NCBI GenBank assembly: GCA_017622085.1 | Contig: JAGARU010000075.1 | Span: forward strand, 1-58,345 | DNA from: Clostridia bacterium | GTDB taxonomy: Bacteria; Bacillota; Clostridia; Oscillospirales; CAG-272 | Length of the DNA: 58,345 bases | Reading direction: 5' to 3' | Part shown: positions 33,135-41,206 of the stretch, piece by piece | Layout of the letters: each line of letters starts with the position of its first letter | How positions within the stretch are numbered: position 1 is the first letter of the stretch | The notes under the pieces: model-generated | What the model was told of the DNA's origin: nothing | What the model saw: only the letters and a program-made list of their open reading frames with translations | Databases searched by the model: none | Program-made: the position numbers and the translations under genes

Positions 33135-33572
33135 GGTATTGTTAGGAAACATTGTGTTAACTCAAAGTTGAAAAAAGATAGCATAAGTATAGAAACCATT
33201 GCTCTTATTTCTGCTTTCCCGACGCTTGCGTCTGGGGCAAGCATAGCGCGTGGCAGTCCACGCACCATCGGGCAGAAGCCCAAACCCACCATCCGCAGAG
33301 AAACGACGCGCCAAAGCCTTCCTCCGGGAGGAAGGGGGACCACGAAGTGGTGGAAGGAGCCCGCGTGACTTTAAGTTTACATAAGTTTTATTTCAACGCG
33401 CTCTCCCTCACCCGACTCAGTCGGGAGCTCCCTCCCGGAGGGAGCCTTTCATAAGTTCACATCGACAAAAACACCACCAAAGAAAAATCCTTGGTGGTGT
33501 TCGTGTTTTCTCCGCTAAGAATGCAGAGCCGTACGGTGTCCTTTTTTTGTCGATTGATGTGGCGATGCTTTT
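33135..33572. repeat. Repeat-filled spacer
   Basis: Gene-free. It has dispersed-repeat copies at 33314-33360 and 33402-33450. A hairpin at 33471-33500 (ACACCACCAA / TTGGTGGTGT) with T-run on the minus strand can terminate the gene at 33573. A broken piece of the GGTGTCC terminator lies at about 33530-33548. Confidence 0.6.
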
Positions 33573-33929
33573 TTAGCGTCCCCAGAAGCAATCGCAGCAA
33601 CCGGTGCGATGGTCGCCGTTGCGAATGTCCTCTTCATCAAAATCAAAGTCATGCTTTGTGCAGCTGTATGGGTCCATTTTGGAGGAGTACACGCTGTTTT
33701 TTACGAAGTAACGGCAGTTGGCACAGCACTCGTATTGGATACGTCGCTGCTCCTCTATTCTTTGCTGCTGTCTCGATTCAACGAAAGCTTGCTTACCTGC
33801 TTCTTTGGCGGAGCCCCAGATCTCTTTTTCCTGCTCCTGACTCAAAACGCCGTTTTGAACCATTTCCTTTGTTGCATTCTTCAGTCGGGCAATTGCAATC
33901 AAATCACCGACAAATCCAATCAATCCCAT
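33573..33929 (-). CDS. Small Cys-rich hypothetical protein
   Basis: A 118-residue protein. Residues 1-60 are helical (a GVLSQEQEKEIWGSAKEAGK segment resembles a short SHOCT-like element) and the C-terminal half holds Cys pairs in YECCANCRYF, YSCTKHD and GCCDCFW, probably a zinc site. No good ribosome binding site precedes ATG 33929, so the start is uncertain and the gene may be partly degraded. I do not recognise a function. Confidence 0.55.
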   Translation of the reverse strand: MGLIGFVGDLIAIARLKNATKEMVQNGVLSQEQEKEIWGSAKEAGKQAFVESRQQQRIEEQRRIQYECCANCRYFVKNSVYSSKMDPYSCTKHDFDFDEEDIRNGDHRTGCCDCFWGR

Positions 33930-34043
33930 ACGTATACTCAGGTCGGATCATACCATCCGGCCTCCTCCTTTGACATTATTAAAAAAGGTTGTACCTTATT
34001 ATACCATGCTTTTCTAAAAAATGGAAGTGGCTTATATTAAAAA

Positions 34044-34095
34044 GTTCAAATCTCCCCGCCAAAACAAAAGGACACCGTCTGGTGTCCTTTTGTTT
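34044..34095 (+). other. tRNA 3'-tail fragment followed by terminator
   Basis: GTTCAAATCTCCCCGCCA (34044-34061) looks like the T-loop and acceptor end of a tRNA with CCA, with no body upstream. It is followed by the GGACACC / GGTGTCC terminator hairpin at 34061-34095. Closely related fragments occur at 35025 and 35261. Confidence 0.6.
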
Positions 34096-34171
34096 GGCTA
34101 ATAACCCTAATTTTGATACAAAACAGATCTCTTTACAACGACACTTCTTTTTGAGGAGTGCCAAACACGAA

Positions 34172-34789
34172 TCAATTTGTGTTTTTATATTTTTCTACAA
34201 ACTGGCCCATTCTTCTTCGAAGCTCTTCATGAGTCAGAAGATTAACTTGCTCAAGATTTTGATTTAGAGTGAAGTATCCTCGAAGCAGTGGATCAATTTT
34301 CTCGTGTTCTTCTTGCGCTTTTTCAAGGGACTTCGCAAAGCAATCATAACCATATTCGGTTACAAGATATGGAAGTCCTGCAACGGAAAGAATATAATTG
34401 TAGTCGATGTAGTCGTGATTCTTTTCAAGACTTTTTTGAAAATTCTCCATGATTGGAATGAGTTCTTCCTCTGACGCATAGATTGCATATCCACGAATGA
34501 AAAAGATCTTCATTGCGAGTCTGCGACATTTTTTTAAGTTTTCATAATAAAACGCTTTCAAATTATATTCTGTTGCTGATGGATTGAGCAATAAAATGCG
34601 CAGGTGTTCAAAGCGAATTTCCCATATATGCTTTTTGGAAATGACTTTATCGCATAGATAATCAATGTGGACTTTTGAAAGCTTTATGTTGTTTAGTTTG
34701 TTTATCAGAGATATATATTCCGGATGCAGTATGCAATCGGAGCACATCTTAAAAGCACGATCTAATTCTAACAATAGAATATCATTCAT
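34172..34789 (-). CDS. Hypothetical soluble protein
   Basis: A 205-residue, helix-rich protein from ATG 34789 (GGAGAAG eight bases upstream); the open frame extends into the repeat DNA. No membrane segment or catalytic motif is seen. The segment LLNPSATEYNLKAFYYENLK and following basic helices suggest an all-helical scaffold. I do not recognise the family. AT-rich codon use matches the acquired region, and it has its own promoter. Confidence 0.65.
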   Translation of the reverse strand: MNDILLLELDRAFKMCSDCILHPEYISLINKLNNIKLSKVHIDYLCDKVISKKHIWEIRFEHLRILLLNPSATEYNLKAFYYENLKKCRRLAMKIFFIRGYAIYASEEELIPIMENFQKSLEKNHDYIDYNYILSVAGLPYLVTEYGYDCFAKSLEKAQEEHEKIDPLLRGYFTLNQNLEQVNLLTHEELRRRMGQFVEKYKNTN

Positions 34790-34823
34790 TGGATCTTCTC
34801 CTATAGGCTGTTTTGACACATAA

Positions 34824-34852
34824 AGTATATCATAAAAATGGAAAAACCGCAA
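34824..34852 (-). promoter_or_regulatory. Promoter of the hypothetical gene at 34172-34789
   Basis: Minus strand TTGCGG (34852-34847), 17-bp spacer, TATACT (34829-34824). Confidence 0.55.
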
Positions 34853-34878
34853 TCCCCTTGCATCAGAATTGCGGCATG

Positions 34879-35098
34879 GCAAAATCCGTCGCACCTCCAA
34901 AACATAGGTTGCCTCCCTCCCGCAGGTCGGGATTCTCCCTGTTTTGTCACTCGCTTTTGCTCGCTTCATCCGCCCCCGGCGGCGCTCGCAACGCTCCCTC
35001 TCACGCCGGCGATCCGTCGCTCGAGTTCAAATCTCCCCGGCAAAACAAAAAGGACACCGTCTGGTGTCCTTTTTGTTTTGGCGGAGAAGGAGAGATTT
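34879..35098. repeat. Tandem repeat unit, copy 1, with tRNA tails
   Basis: First of two near-identical units with a period of 236 bp. Each has a GC-rich stretch, a plus-oriented tRNA tail (35025-35042), the GGACACC terminator hairpin, and a minus-oriented tRNA-Ser 3' end. In this copy the last 21 nt (35078-35098) are identical to 41206-41226 at the tRNA-Ser gene. Confidence 0.85.
35078..35098. other. Candidate left attachment site (attL-like)
   Basis: 21 nt identical to 41206-41226, the encoded 3' end of tRNA-Ser(GCT). The terminator hairpin directly to its left is what would be expected downstream of the original tRNA, while the intact tRNA lies at the other end. Confidence 0.55.
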
Positions 35099-35114
35099 TC
35101 TAGGATTTTGCTCA

Positions 35115-35330
35115 GCAAAATCCGTCGCACCTCCAAAACATAGGTCGCCTCCCTCCCGTAGGTCGGGATTCTCCCTGTTTTGTCACTCGCTTTTGCTCGC
35201 TTCATCCGCCCCTGGCGGCGCTCGCAACGCTCCCTCTCACGCCGGCGATCCGTCGCTCAAGTTCAAATCTCCCCGGCAAAACAAAAAGGACACCGTCTGG
35301 TGTCCTTTTGTTTGGCGGAGAAAGTGAGAT
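35115..35330. repeat. Tandem repeat unit, copy 2
   Basis: Second unit, differing from copy 1 at a handful of positions. It contains a tRNA tail at 35261-35278 and ends with a tRNA-Ser 3' end with a few changes (35312-35330). GC content drops directly after it. Confidence 0.85.
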
Positions 35331-35348
35331 GAAAATCGAACTAAGATA

Positions 35349-35377
35349 TTTACTTTATTCCAAATAAGTGATATAAT
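35349..35377 (+). promoter_or_regulatory. Promoter of the first island gene
   Basis: TTTACT (35349-35354), 17-bp spacer, TATAAT (35372-35377), about 30 bp before ATG 35408. Confidence 0.6.
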
Positions 35378-35407
35378 ATTTTATATTTCGAAATCTTGGA
35401 GGCAAAA

Positions 35408-35893
35408 ATGATTAAGACAATTGAAGAATACATAAAAGAAAATTTATCTGCAAGCGACCAAAAAATCGCTTTAGACTTTGTAAAATATTTGAGAGAAAAG
35501 AATTTGGAGTTTTACAAGGATGAAGGAGCTTGTTGGAAAGACAAGATTTATTATTGGATTAGGTATAATCAAGAAAAATGCGTATGCTTTATAGCAATTA
35601 AAGACCCTGAAGAACCTGACAGGAATTGGACTGTTTGGTCAGATGATATAAGTTCTGATTATCTTGCAAATTACCCAATAGAAGAAAATTTGAAAGAAAC
35701 CGCTTGGAAATATGTTGACCGATGTGGCTTATGTGGTGGTTGTAGTGGTGGAAAACCCAAAGAGATTTTTGGAAAAAGGTTTTCTAGAGTATGTTGTTGC
35801 ACCTTTAGGATTGATAACCCAAGCGAAAAAGCATTACCATTTATGAAAAAAATGATTGATATAAAAATTGGAGAAATAGAAAATAAAAAATAA
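35408..35893 (+). CDS. Hypothetical AT-rich island protein
   Basis: A 161-residue protein from ATG 35408, with GGAGG five bases upstream. The middle has 'WKDKIYYWIRYNQEKCVCFI' and a Cys cluster CGLCGGCSGG near residue 115, then RVCCCTF; these could bind a metal. No membrane segment. I do not recognise the family. It starts a series of three plus-strand genes with short gaps (HIT gene 11 bp later), probably an operon carried by the island. Confidence 0.7.
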   Translation: MIKTIEEYIKENLSASDQKIALDFVKYLREKNLEFYKDEGACWKDKIYYWIRYNQEKCVCFIAIKDPEEPDRNWTVWSDDISSDYLANYPIEENLKETAWKYVDRCGLCGGCSGGKPKEIFGKRFSRVCCCTFRIDNPSEKALPFMKKMIDIKIGEIENKK

Positions 35894-35904
35894 AAGAGGT
35901 TACA

Positions 35905-36300
35905 ATGGACTGTATATTTTGCGAAATAGCTAAGCATCAGTTATCGTCTTATACTGTATATGAAGATAGCAAAGCAATAGCTTTTCTTGATATAGACCCA
36001 ATCAACGAAGGGCATATTTTGGTAGTACCAAAGGAACATTATTTGGATATAGACGAAATTCCAAAAGAATTGTTATCACACCTGTTAGATATTACGCAAA
36101 AAATAGTTGTTGCTATTAAGAAAACATATAATCCTAATGGCTATTCTATTATGCAAAATGGTGGAGAGTTTAACGATATAGGACACTTTCATTTGCACAT
36201 ATTCCCACGATATCAAAATGACGGATTTGGTTGGAAATGCAACGAGAATGAAATAAATGTATCACAAGAAATAGCAAGCAATATAAGAAGAGCATTATAA
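35905..36300 (+). CDS. HIT family hydrolase
   Basis: A 131-residue histidine-triad protein. The N-terminal CIFCEIA and the catalytic triad His94-x-His96-x-His98 (HFHLHIF) are intact; the middle has INEGHILVVPKEHY. HIT proteins hydrolyse or transfer nucleotides from phosphoramidates, acyl-adenylates or diadenosine polyphosphates. The AT-rich codon use differs from the chromosome. GAGGT precedes ATG 35905. As island cargo its benefit is not clear. Confidence 0.93.
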   Translation: MDCIFCEIAKHQLSSYTVYEDSKAIAFLDIDPINEGHILVVPKEHYLDIDEIPKELLSHLLDITQKIVVAIKKTYNPNGYSIMQNGGEFNDIGHFHLHIFPRYQNDGFGWKCNENEINVSQEIASNIRRAL

Positions 36301-36354
36301 TAATGTGATACAATATTGGTTAATAAATAAACAAGAATTTGTAGGTGATATGCT

Positions 36355-36840
36355 ATGGATATAGAATTTAGAAAATTTACCGATTTTAAAAGAGGTATTA
36401 TGTATGATATTTTAAAGGATGCATACTCGTTTGATGAAAGATGTGCTATTTGTTGGGATGAAAATTGGAAGCAGTCTGATGAATTTTTCTTTGATAATCC
36501 TGATATAGCTGATAAATATGGTTTTGTAACTTGTTATAAAGGAGAACCAATAGGATTTATATGTTGGGACCCAAGAAATAGACCTGAATATGTAGAGATA
36601 GGACATAATGGTATAAGAACAAAGTATAAGGGAAAAGGTTTTGGAAAATTACAGTTAAACGAGGCTATCCGACGCATAAAGGAATATGATGGCTTAAAAG
36701 AGATACGAGTATCAACTAATAGTAATTTAGTTGCACCAAGGAATTATGAAAGTGTAGGATTTGTTCAATACGATAAAAAGGAAAATAATGACGAAACAGC
36801 GTTTTCGGGGGATTATTTATATTATAAAATTCAACTGTAA
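36355..36840 (+). CDS. GNAT family N-acetyltransferase
   Basis: A 161-residue protein with the GNAT core: IGHNGIRTKYKGKGFGK contains the acetyl-CoA pyrophosphate loop (R/Q-x-x-G-x-G/A) and VSTNSNLVAPRNYESVGF the C-terminal beta-alpha motif. The acceptor is not predictable; small-molecule or antibiotic acetylation is possible. GTAGGTGATATGCT-type weak RBS precedes ATG 36355. It is the last gene of the three-gene cargo segment. Confidence 0.9.
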   Translation: MDIEFRKFTDFKRGIMYDILKDAYSFDERCAICWDENWKQSDEFFFDNPDIADKYGFVTCYKGEPIGFICWDPRNRPEYVEIGHNGIRTKYKGKGFGKLQLNEAIRRIKEYDGLKEIRVSTNSNLVAPRNYESVGFVQYDKKENNDETAFSGDYLYYKIQL

Positions 36841-36924
36841 TAATTCCAAAAATGTATTCGCCAAATTCCAATTTGTCGAGCAATGTAATAAATATAAAAA
36901 TATGAATTTTCTATGAAATGGCAC

Positions 36925-36990
36925 TGTGGCGTGTGCTTGTATATATACAAGTCGCCTCGCTTCGCTCGGCGAATACAAGCACACGCCACA
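36925..36990. repeat. 18-bp perfect inverted repeat with inner GC-rich hairpin
   Basis: Arms 36925-36942 and 36973-36990 are exact reverse complements. The 30-nt interior contains a second small stem (CGCC / GGCG around TCGCTTCGCTC). No T-run follows. It lies in the 320-bp gene-free gap between the GNAT and XRE genes. Confidence 0.85.
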
Positions 36991-37068
36991 ACCAACTAAA
37001 CCGAAAAAGGAATTGAACGAAACGCACAAAACCGATTGAAGAAAACCTACCAAAAACGAGATGAAAAC

Positions 37069-37132
37069 AAAGCCGAAGAAAGGGGCGTTGGCGATGAACC
37101 GCTTGCCAATCGTCCCTTTTTCTTTCGGCTTT
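37069..37132. terminator. Long convergent hairpin/terminator
   Basis: Outer arms AAAGCCGAA (37069-37077) and TTCGGCTTT (37124-37132), with inner paired segments TTGGC / GCCAA and AAAGGG / CCCTTT. TTTTT follows on the plus strand. It separates the convergent GNAT and XRE genes. Confidence 0.65.
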
Positions 37133-37160
37133 TTTGTTTTTCTTCAATTCGTGTTTTGTG

Positions 37161-37763
37161 TTAGTCGCCTATTTCATATCCGTATGATTTCATTTTTTTG
37201 CAGGCTTCTTTAAAACCGTTTTCATCCCCTACTTGGAAACAGGCTACTCCTTGTTTGCATACATATTGACGGAATGATGTTGTATCTCCGTTGCTAACAA
37301 AATTTTGCGTTAATTCAATATAGATGCCCTTTTTCATTTTTTCTCTCAATATTTGTGAAAAATCAAGGGCTTGGCTTGAATATTCTATCCAAGTTGGATA
37401 TTCATATCGTGTTATCTTTCCATTTTTGGTTTCGTGTTGTACGAACTTTACAAGCTTGCATTCGTTTATTTGTATGTAATCAAACAAGGAGTAGTCCTCT
37501 ATCTCTTCTTTAAGTATAACACCAGTATAGGAAACCTTACAAGCATAGCCATTTTCAGACGCAAAATCAAAAAGCTCGTCAATGCTTATCCCGAAAAAGT
37601 TAGCAATTTTAGGAATTAAAGATATTTCGGGATAGCCTTGTCCTCTCTCCCATTTAGAAACAGTAGCCTTTGTAACATACAAATTACTTGCCAATTCTTC
37701 TTGCGTCAAACCCATAACAATTCTATTGTGTTTTATAACAGCAGCCATATTTATTTTTCCCAT
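37161..37763 (-). CDS. XRE-family repressor-like protein of the island
   Basis: A 200-residue protein with a Cro/CI-type HTH at residues 8-62 (LTQEELASNLYVTKATVSKW, then ERGQGYPE). The C-terminal 135 residues are of unknown fold and contain a 'FVSNGDTTSFRQYVCKQGV' segment. The start ATG at 37763 follows AGGAAAGGGGG with 8-nt spacing. It is divergent from the replication/recombinase genes and separated by a 250-bp control region with palindromes, as expected of an element's repressor. Binding to those palindromes is inference. Confidence 0.82.
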   Translation of the reverse strand: MGKINMAAVIKHNRIVMGLTQEELASNLYVTKATVSKWERGQGYPEISLIPKIANFFGISIDELFDFASENGYACKVSYTGVILKEEIEDYSLFDYIQINECKLVKFVQHETKNGKITRYEYPTWIEYSSQALDFSQILREKMKKGIYIELTQNFVSNGDTTSFRQYVCKQGVACFQVGDENGFKEACKKMKSYGYEIGD

Positions 37764-37867
37764 AATTAAATCCCCCTTTCCTGTTACACCTTTATTTTAT
37801 CATGCTTTTCAGTCCTTGTCAATCAACTGTTTATTGATTTGGTAAACGATATTGATACTTGCACCCC

Positions 37868-37896
37868 TTGACAAGCCCTTTTTGGTGGGATATAAT
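37868..37896 (+). promoter_or_regulatory. Consensus promoter driving the rep-recombinase genes
   Basis: TTGACA (37868-37873), exact 17-bp spacer, TATAAT (37891-37896). It is the best match to consensus in the window. Directly after it, at 37901-37915, is the palindrome GGGACAAGATGTCCC. Confidence 0.85.
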
Positions 37897-37900
37897 AAGA

Positions 37901-37915
37901 GGGACAAGATGTCCC
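37901..37915. promoter_or_regulatory. Candidate operator at the start point
   Basis: GGGACA-AGA-TGTCCC, a 6-bp inverted repeat exactly where transcription should begin; a plausible repressor site. A second candidate, GTTTA(N9)TAAAC, lies at about 37828-37846 on the divergent side. Confidence 0.5.
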
Positions 37916-38028
37916 AAAAAGATATTTGTCAAGAAAATTGAATAAAAATATTTGTGTGAAATAGTTTAGTTTAAGTAATAGTTAGTTAGTATATGCAAGT
38001 TCGCGCGCAATAGAAAATGGCGGAACTC

Positions 38029-38083
38029 AATGGGCATAATACAAGGAAATCACAATTTTTAGTGATAGCCTGTATTATGCCCA
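38029..38083 (+). repeat. Long hairpin in the rep leader
   Basis: TGGGCATAATACAAGG pairs with CCTGTATTATGCCCA (one mismatch-free block each side), enclosing a second stem ATCAC / GTGAT. A T-rich run follows (TTTTTGTTTTTTT), so it can act as a terminator or attenuator between the promoter at 37868 and the rep genes. Confidence 0.75.
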
Positions 38084-38124
38084 TTTTTGTTTTTTTAGCA
38101 TTTCACACAGGAAAGGAGGATTTA

Positions 38125-38271
38125 TTGAACAAAAAAATTACAATTGCAAGTGTTGGCAATGAACACATTGAAAATCTATTAAGTGAGCAAAAGGGCATTT
38201 TTTATACTCTGCTCCAAAGAATTACAGAGTTGCATTCCCAATCACTTGCAGAAAAGAAAGGAGGTGAATAA
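38125..38271 (+). CDS. Small protein upstream of Rep
   Basis: A 48-residue protein starting at TTG 38125, chosen because GGAAAGGAGG lies 6 nt upstream. The longer reading from ATG 38017 would run through the leader hairpin and has no RBS. The sequence is hydrophilic with a central helix (NEHIENLLSEQKGIFYTLLQ). Its stop is 3 bp before the Rep start, so the two are co-translated. Small genes before rep often encode copy-control or relaxase accessory proteins; no homology is recognised. Confidence 0.6.
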   Translation: MNKKITIASVGNEHIENLLSEQKGIFYTLLQRITELHSQSLAEKKGGE

Positions 38272-38274
38272 GAA

Positions 38275-39168
38275 TTGTCTTATCACAATGCAAAGGTGTA
38301 TTCTGACGGAAGTCATCACATAGCAATTTTACCACAACCTAACACCCAACGCAAAAGTGAGAAGAAAAGTAAAGTAAGTACAGTAGAGGAAATTGAATTA
38401 AAAGAAAAATTTGAAAAAGCGTATGCAGAAGCTCCAAGCAAAGGCAAAAAGAAAAAGTCCAAAGAAATATTAGATATGGTCGCAAACGATTTTGAAGATA
38501 AAGAAAAAGCAGAAGAATTTGTAAATAAACATATGGAACGAAAGAAACGAAACGAACAGGAAAAACGAAAGCGACTATCAAGAAAAGTAAATACAAACGA
38601 TTGGAACTTTTTTGTAACACTAACCTATGACGATAAAATGCATACAGAAGAAACATTTGAAAAAGGAACACGAAATTTTTTAAAACACGCAGTAAGTAGA
38701 AACGGATATAAATATATTGGTGTTTTTGAAAGGTCTCCCAAGACAAACAGACTACATTTTCACGGAATATTTTACATACCCGAGGGGAAAATGATAGGCG
38801 AGCTTGTTGAGGTAAGGGACTTTGATACGAGAAGTAACAGAATGCGTACCACATTACAGAACACGCATTTGAATAAAAAATTTGGAAGAAGCGACTTTGA
38901 AAAAATAGAACACAGAGAGCTACTCGGCAATATAATGTTTTATCTTACCAAGTATTTAACCAAGCAAGGTGGAAAGCTCATTATGTCTAAAAATATACCA
39001 ACATACTATATTACAGATATTTTAGAGGAAGATATTGCTTGCAAATACGGAAATAACGAAGATGACCCAAGAGCAGTATTGTTCGATAATTTTAGTTGCT
39101 TTAACGAAGGAATTTATGTAGGTGAAATATGTGCAGAAACGAAAGAAAAATTAAAAAAGGCGAATTAG
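38275..39168 (+). CDS. HUH rolling-circle replication initiator (Rep)
   Basis: A 297-residue protein starting at TTG 38275 behind AAAGGAGGTG. The three motifs of HUH endonucleases are in order: motif 1 FFVTLTYDD (112-120), motif 2 with the His-x-His pair His161/His163 in LHFHGIFY, and motif 3 YLTKYLTK (223-230) supplying the catalytic Tyr and Lys. The N-terminal 100 residues are a Lys/Glu-rich charged region. Such enzymes nick one strand and stay attached through the Tyr to start rolling-circle replication or transfer. Together with the recombinase downstream it points to an integrative element that can replicate or mobilise as a circle. AT-rich codon use agrees. Confidence 0.88.
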   Translation: MSYHNAKVYSDGSHHIAILPQPNTQRKSEKKSKVSTVEEIELKEKFEKAYAEAPSKGKKKKSKEILDMVANDFEDKEKAEEFVNKHMERKKRNEQEKRKRLSRKVNTNDWNFFVTLTYDDKMHTEETFEKGTRNFLKHAVSRNGYKYIGVFERSPKTNRLHFHGIFYIPEGKMIGELVEVRDFDTRSNRMRTTLQNTHLNKKFGRSDFEKIEHRELLGNIMFYLTKYLTKQGGKLIMSKNIPTYYITDILEEDIACKYGNNEDDPRAVLFDNFSCFNEGIYVGEICAETKEKLKKAN

Positions 39169-39365
39169 GTATAATTTATCTTTCGCCCGGTGGAGACTAA
39201 ACGAAATCGCCATTTCTGTCAAGGGAAAATATATTGTTTGATACTATAATAAAAATACTTTTGAGCAATATATTTTTTAACCCCTTGACATCTCTGTCAA
39301 TTCCGTTTTTTGTGTCTCCGTCGAAAGACAAATTAAAAAATAAAATAAAAAAGGAGATTTTGAAA

Positions 39366-40862
39366 ATGGAATTGAAAAATCAAAAATCACAATCAAATCA
39401 ATTGAAAACAGCTGTAATTTATGCTCGTTATTCAAGTGAAAATCAAAACGAACAATCAATTGACGGTCAATTAAGAGTATGTCAAGAATATGCAAAGGTT
39501 AATAATATAATCATTCTTGATACATATATTGACAGAGCAATGACAGGTACTAACGATAATAGACCTGCATTTCAACAAATGATAGCAGATAGTAAGCACA
39601 AGAAATGGGATTATGTACTCGTTTACAAGCTTGATAGATTTTCAAGAAACAAATACGAGTCTGCTATTCATAAGCATACACTAAAAGAAAATGGTGTAAA
39701 GGTAAAATCTGCTACTGAAGTGATACCAGACTCCCCAGAGGGAATACTCATTGAAGCTATACACGAGGGATATGCCGAGTATTATTCAGCAGAACTCTCT
39801 CAAAAAGTCCGTCGTGGAATGAATGAAACAAGATTAAAAGGTAATTTCACAGGTGGATATGTACCTTATGGCTATATAATCGTGAACAAAAAAGTAACTA
39901 TTGACGAAGAAAAAGCCGAGGTAGTACGCTTTATTTATGAGCAATATTCATTAGGCGTTTATGTAAAAGACATAATGAATACCTTAAATGCAAAAGGAAT
40001 ATACAACAGAGGTAAGCCATTTGCAAGAAATACTGTTTACAAAATCTTGAAAACAGAAAAATATTCAGGTGTGTATAGATACAAAGGACAAGTATTTACA
40101 AATATCTATCCTCAAATTGTACCAACTGACATTTTTGAAATAGTTCGTGATAAAATGCAAAAGAATAAAAAAGGCTCAAGAAGTCCCGAAATTGTATATA
40201 TCTTTAGACAAAAAGCATTCTGTGGAAAATGTGGTCAGCCAATTAGTGCAGAATGTGGAACATCTTGTACAGGCGACAAAAGAAGATACTACAAATGCTA
40301 CGGAAGAAAAAATCGCAATGGTTGTAAGCAAGAGGTATTTACAAAAGAGCTTTTAGAAGAAACTGTGCTTGATAGCCTTATTACAGAATTAAAAAAGCCA
40401 AAGGTTATGAATACAATAATCAAAGGCATTCTTGATTTACAAAATAAAAATTTTCTTGAAAATGCTGCTTTAAAAATGCTATTAAGCGAAAAGAAAAAGG
40501 TTGAAAAATCGCTTGATAATTTAGTAACTGCAATTGAAAATGGTGTTGTATCGAATACCACTAACAGAAGATTGCACGAGCTTGAAGCAAAATTAAGTGA
40601 GCTTGAAGAAAAGATTGCAATAGAAGAAAACAAATCCTCTAAAATGATAACCGAAAAGGAAATTAGAGATTTTTACGAAATGGCAATTAAATTTGATGCA
40701 CAAGCAATGATTTCAATATTGATTGAGAAAATTGTAATAACCGATAGAGATATAGTAATTTACTACAATAAGCCAAATAGCAACATCTGTCCTGACGAAA
40801 GTCAGGGCTTTTGTTTTTTAGAAACAGAAAGAAATGGTTTTACAATAGAAATGTATATCTGA
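39366..40862 (+). CDS. Large serine recombinase (site-specific integrase)
   Basis: A 498-residue protein starting at ATG 39366 behind AAAAGGAG; the frame is open from 39234 without a site. The resolvase domain (about 15-165) starts with VIYARYSSENQ, whose Ser23 is the likely nucleophile, and has YKLDRFSRNKYE. A recombinase domain (about 175-285) with GYVPYGY, a zinc ribbon with Cys pairs in CGKCGQPISAECG and later Cys (about 310-350), and a coiled coil near 400-450 follow. This is the standard layout of integrases of Tn4451-like, phage and conjugative elements. It should catalyse integration and excision of the element. The C-terminal end looks complete. Confidence 0.95.
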   Translation: MELKNQKSQSNQLKTAVIYARYSSENQNEQSIDGQLRVCQEYAKVNNIIILDTYIDRAMTGTNDNRPAFQQMIADSKHKKWDYVLVYKLDRFSRNKYESAIHKHTLKENGVKVKSATEVIPDSPEGILIEAIHEGYAEYYSAELSQKVRRGMNETRLKGNFTGGYVPYGYIIVNKKVTIDEEKAEVVRFIYEQYSLGVYVKDIMNTLNAKGIYNRGKPFARNTVYKILKTEKYSGVYRYKGQVFTNIYPQIVPTDIFEIVRDKMQKNKKGSRSPEIVYIFRQKAFCGKCGQPISAECGTSCTGDKRRYYKCYGRKNRNGCKQEVFTKELLEETVLDSLITELKKPKVMNTIIKGILDLQNKNFLENAALKMLLSEKKKVEKSLDNLVTAIENGVVSNTTNRRLHELEAKLSELEEKIAIEENKSSKMITEKEIRDFYEMAIKFDAQAMISILIEKIVITDRDIVIYYNKPNSNICPDESQGFCFLETERNGFTIEMYI

Positions 40863-41165
40863 TAAAAATAAAAGTAGCATTTATTCCACGGAACAATTGA
40901 CAAGAGCCTCGATGGGGCGGTGGTTGTAAGGCATAAAAGAGCCAAGACAACAACCCCTTCGGGGTTTTTGCTTGCCTTTCGGCTTGAAATAGCCTACCAC
41001 ACCCCAAACTCTTGTCAATCGTCTTTCGCGGCATAAAAGCCACTTTTAAGCGAAAATCAAATCACATTATCAAGGAATTAAGCAAATAAAAAACAGGGCA
41101 AAAAGCCCTGCTAAAATGCTTTATATTAGAAATTTGAACACCACAAAAACCTAAAAATAGGCATA
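40863..41165. other. Gene-free end of the island with inverted words
   Basis: No gene. ATTGACAAGAG (about 40904) and CTCTTGTCAAT (about 41008-41018) form an 11-bp inverted pair enclosing about 105 bp. GGCATAAAAG occurs twice (about 40931 and 41031). A CCCCTTCGGGG hairpin lies at about 40956-40967 and a CAGGGC / GCCCTG hairpin at about 41093-41109. These could be replication or recombination sites; no function can be read directly. Confidence 0.45.
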
Positions 41166-41202
41166 AGAAAAGACCAAAACCGAATTAGTTCGATTTTGGT
41201 CT
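41166..41202 (-). terminator. Terminator downstream of tRNA-Ser
   Basis: Minus-strand hairpin AGACCAAAATCGAA / TTCGGTTTTGGTCT followed by TTTT, a few bases after the tRNA 3' end. It differs from the GGACACC terminators beside the other tRNA-Ser tails. Confidence 0.8.
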
Positions 41203-41206
41203 CACT

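Noticed and set aside
34813..35327. Several open frames in the tandem repeat units
   Set aside because: They are translations of repeat DNA and tRNA tails, duplicated with the unit.
34879..35330. Possible CRISPR-like direct repeats
   Set aside because: Only two long units without spacer structure and no cas gene in the window.
38017..38124. ATG 38017 as start of the small gene before Rep
   Set aside because: It would translate the leader hairpin and lacks an RBS; TTG 38125 has a strong one.
39234..39365. N-terminal extension of the serine recombinase
   Set aside because: The extra 44 residues are not recombinase-like and ATG 39366 has the RBS.
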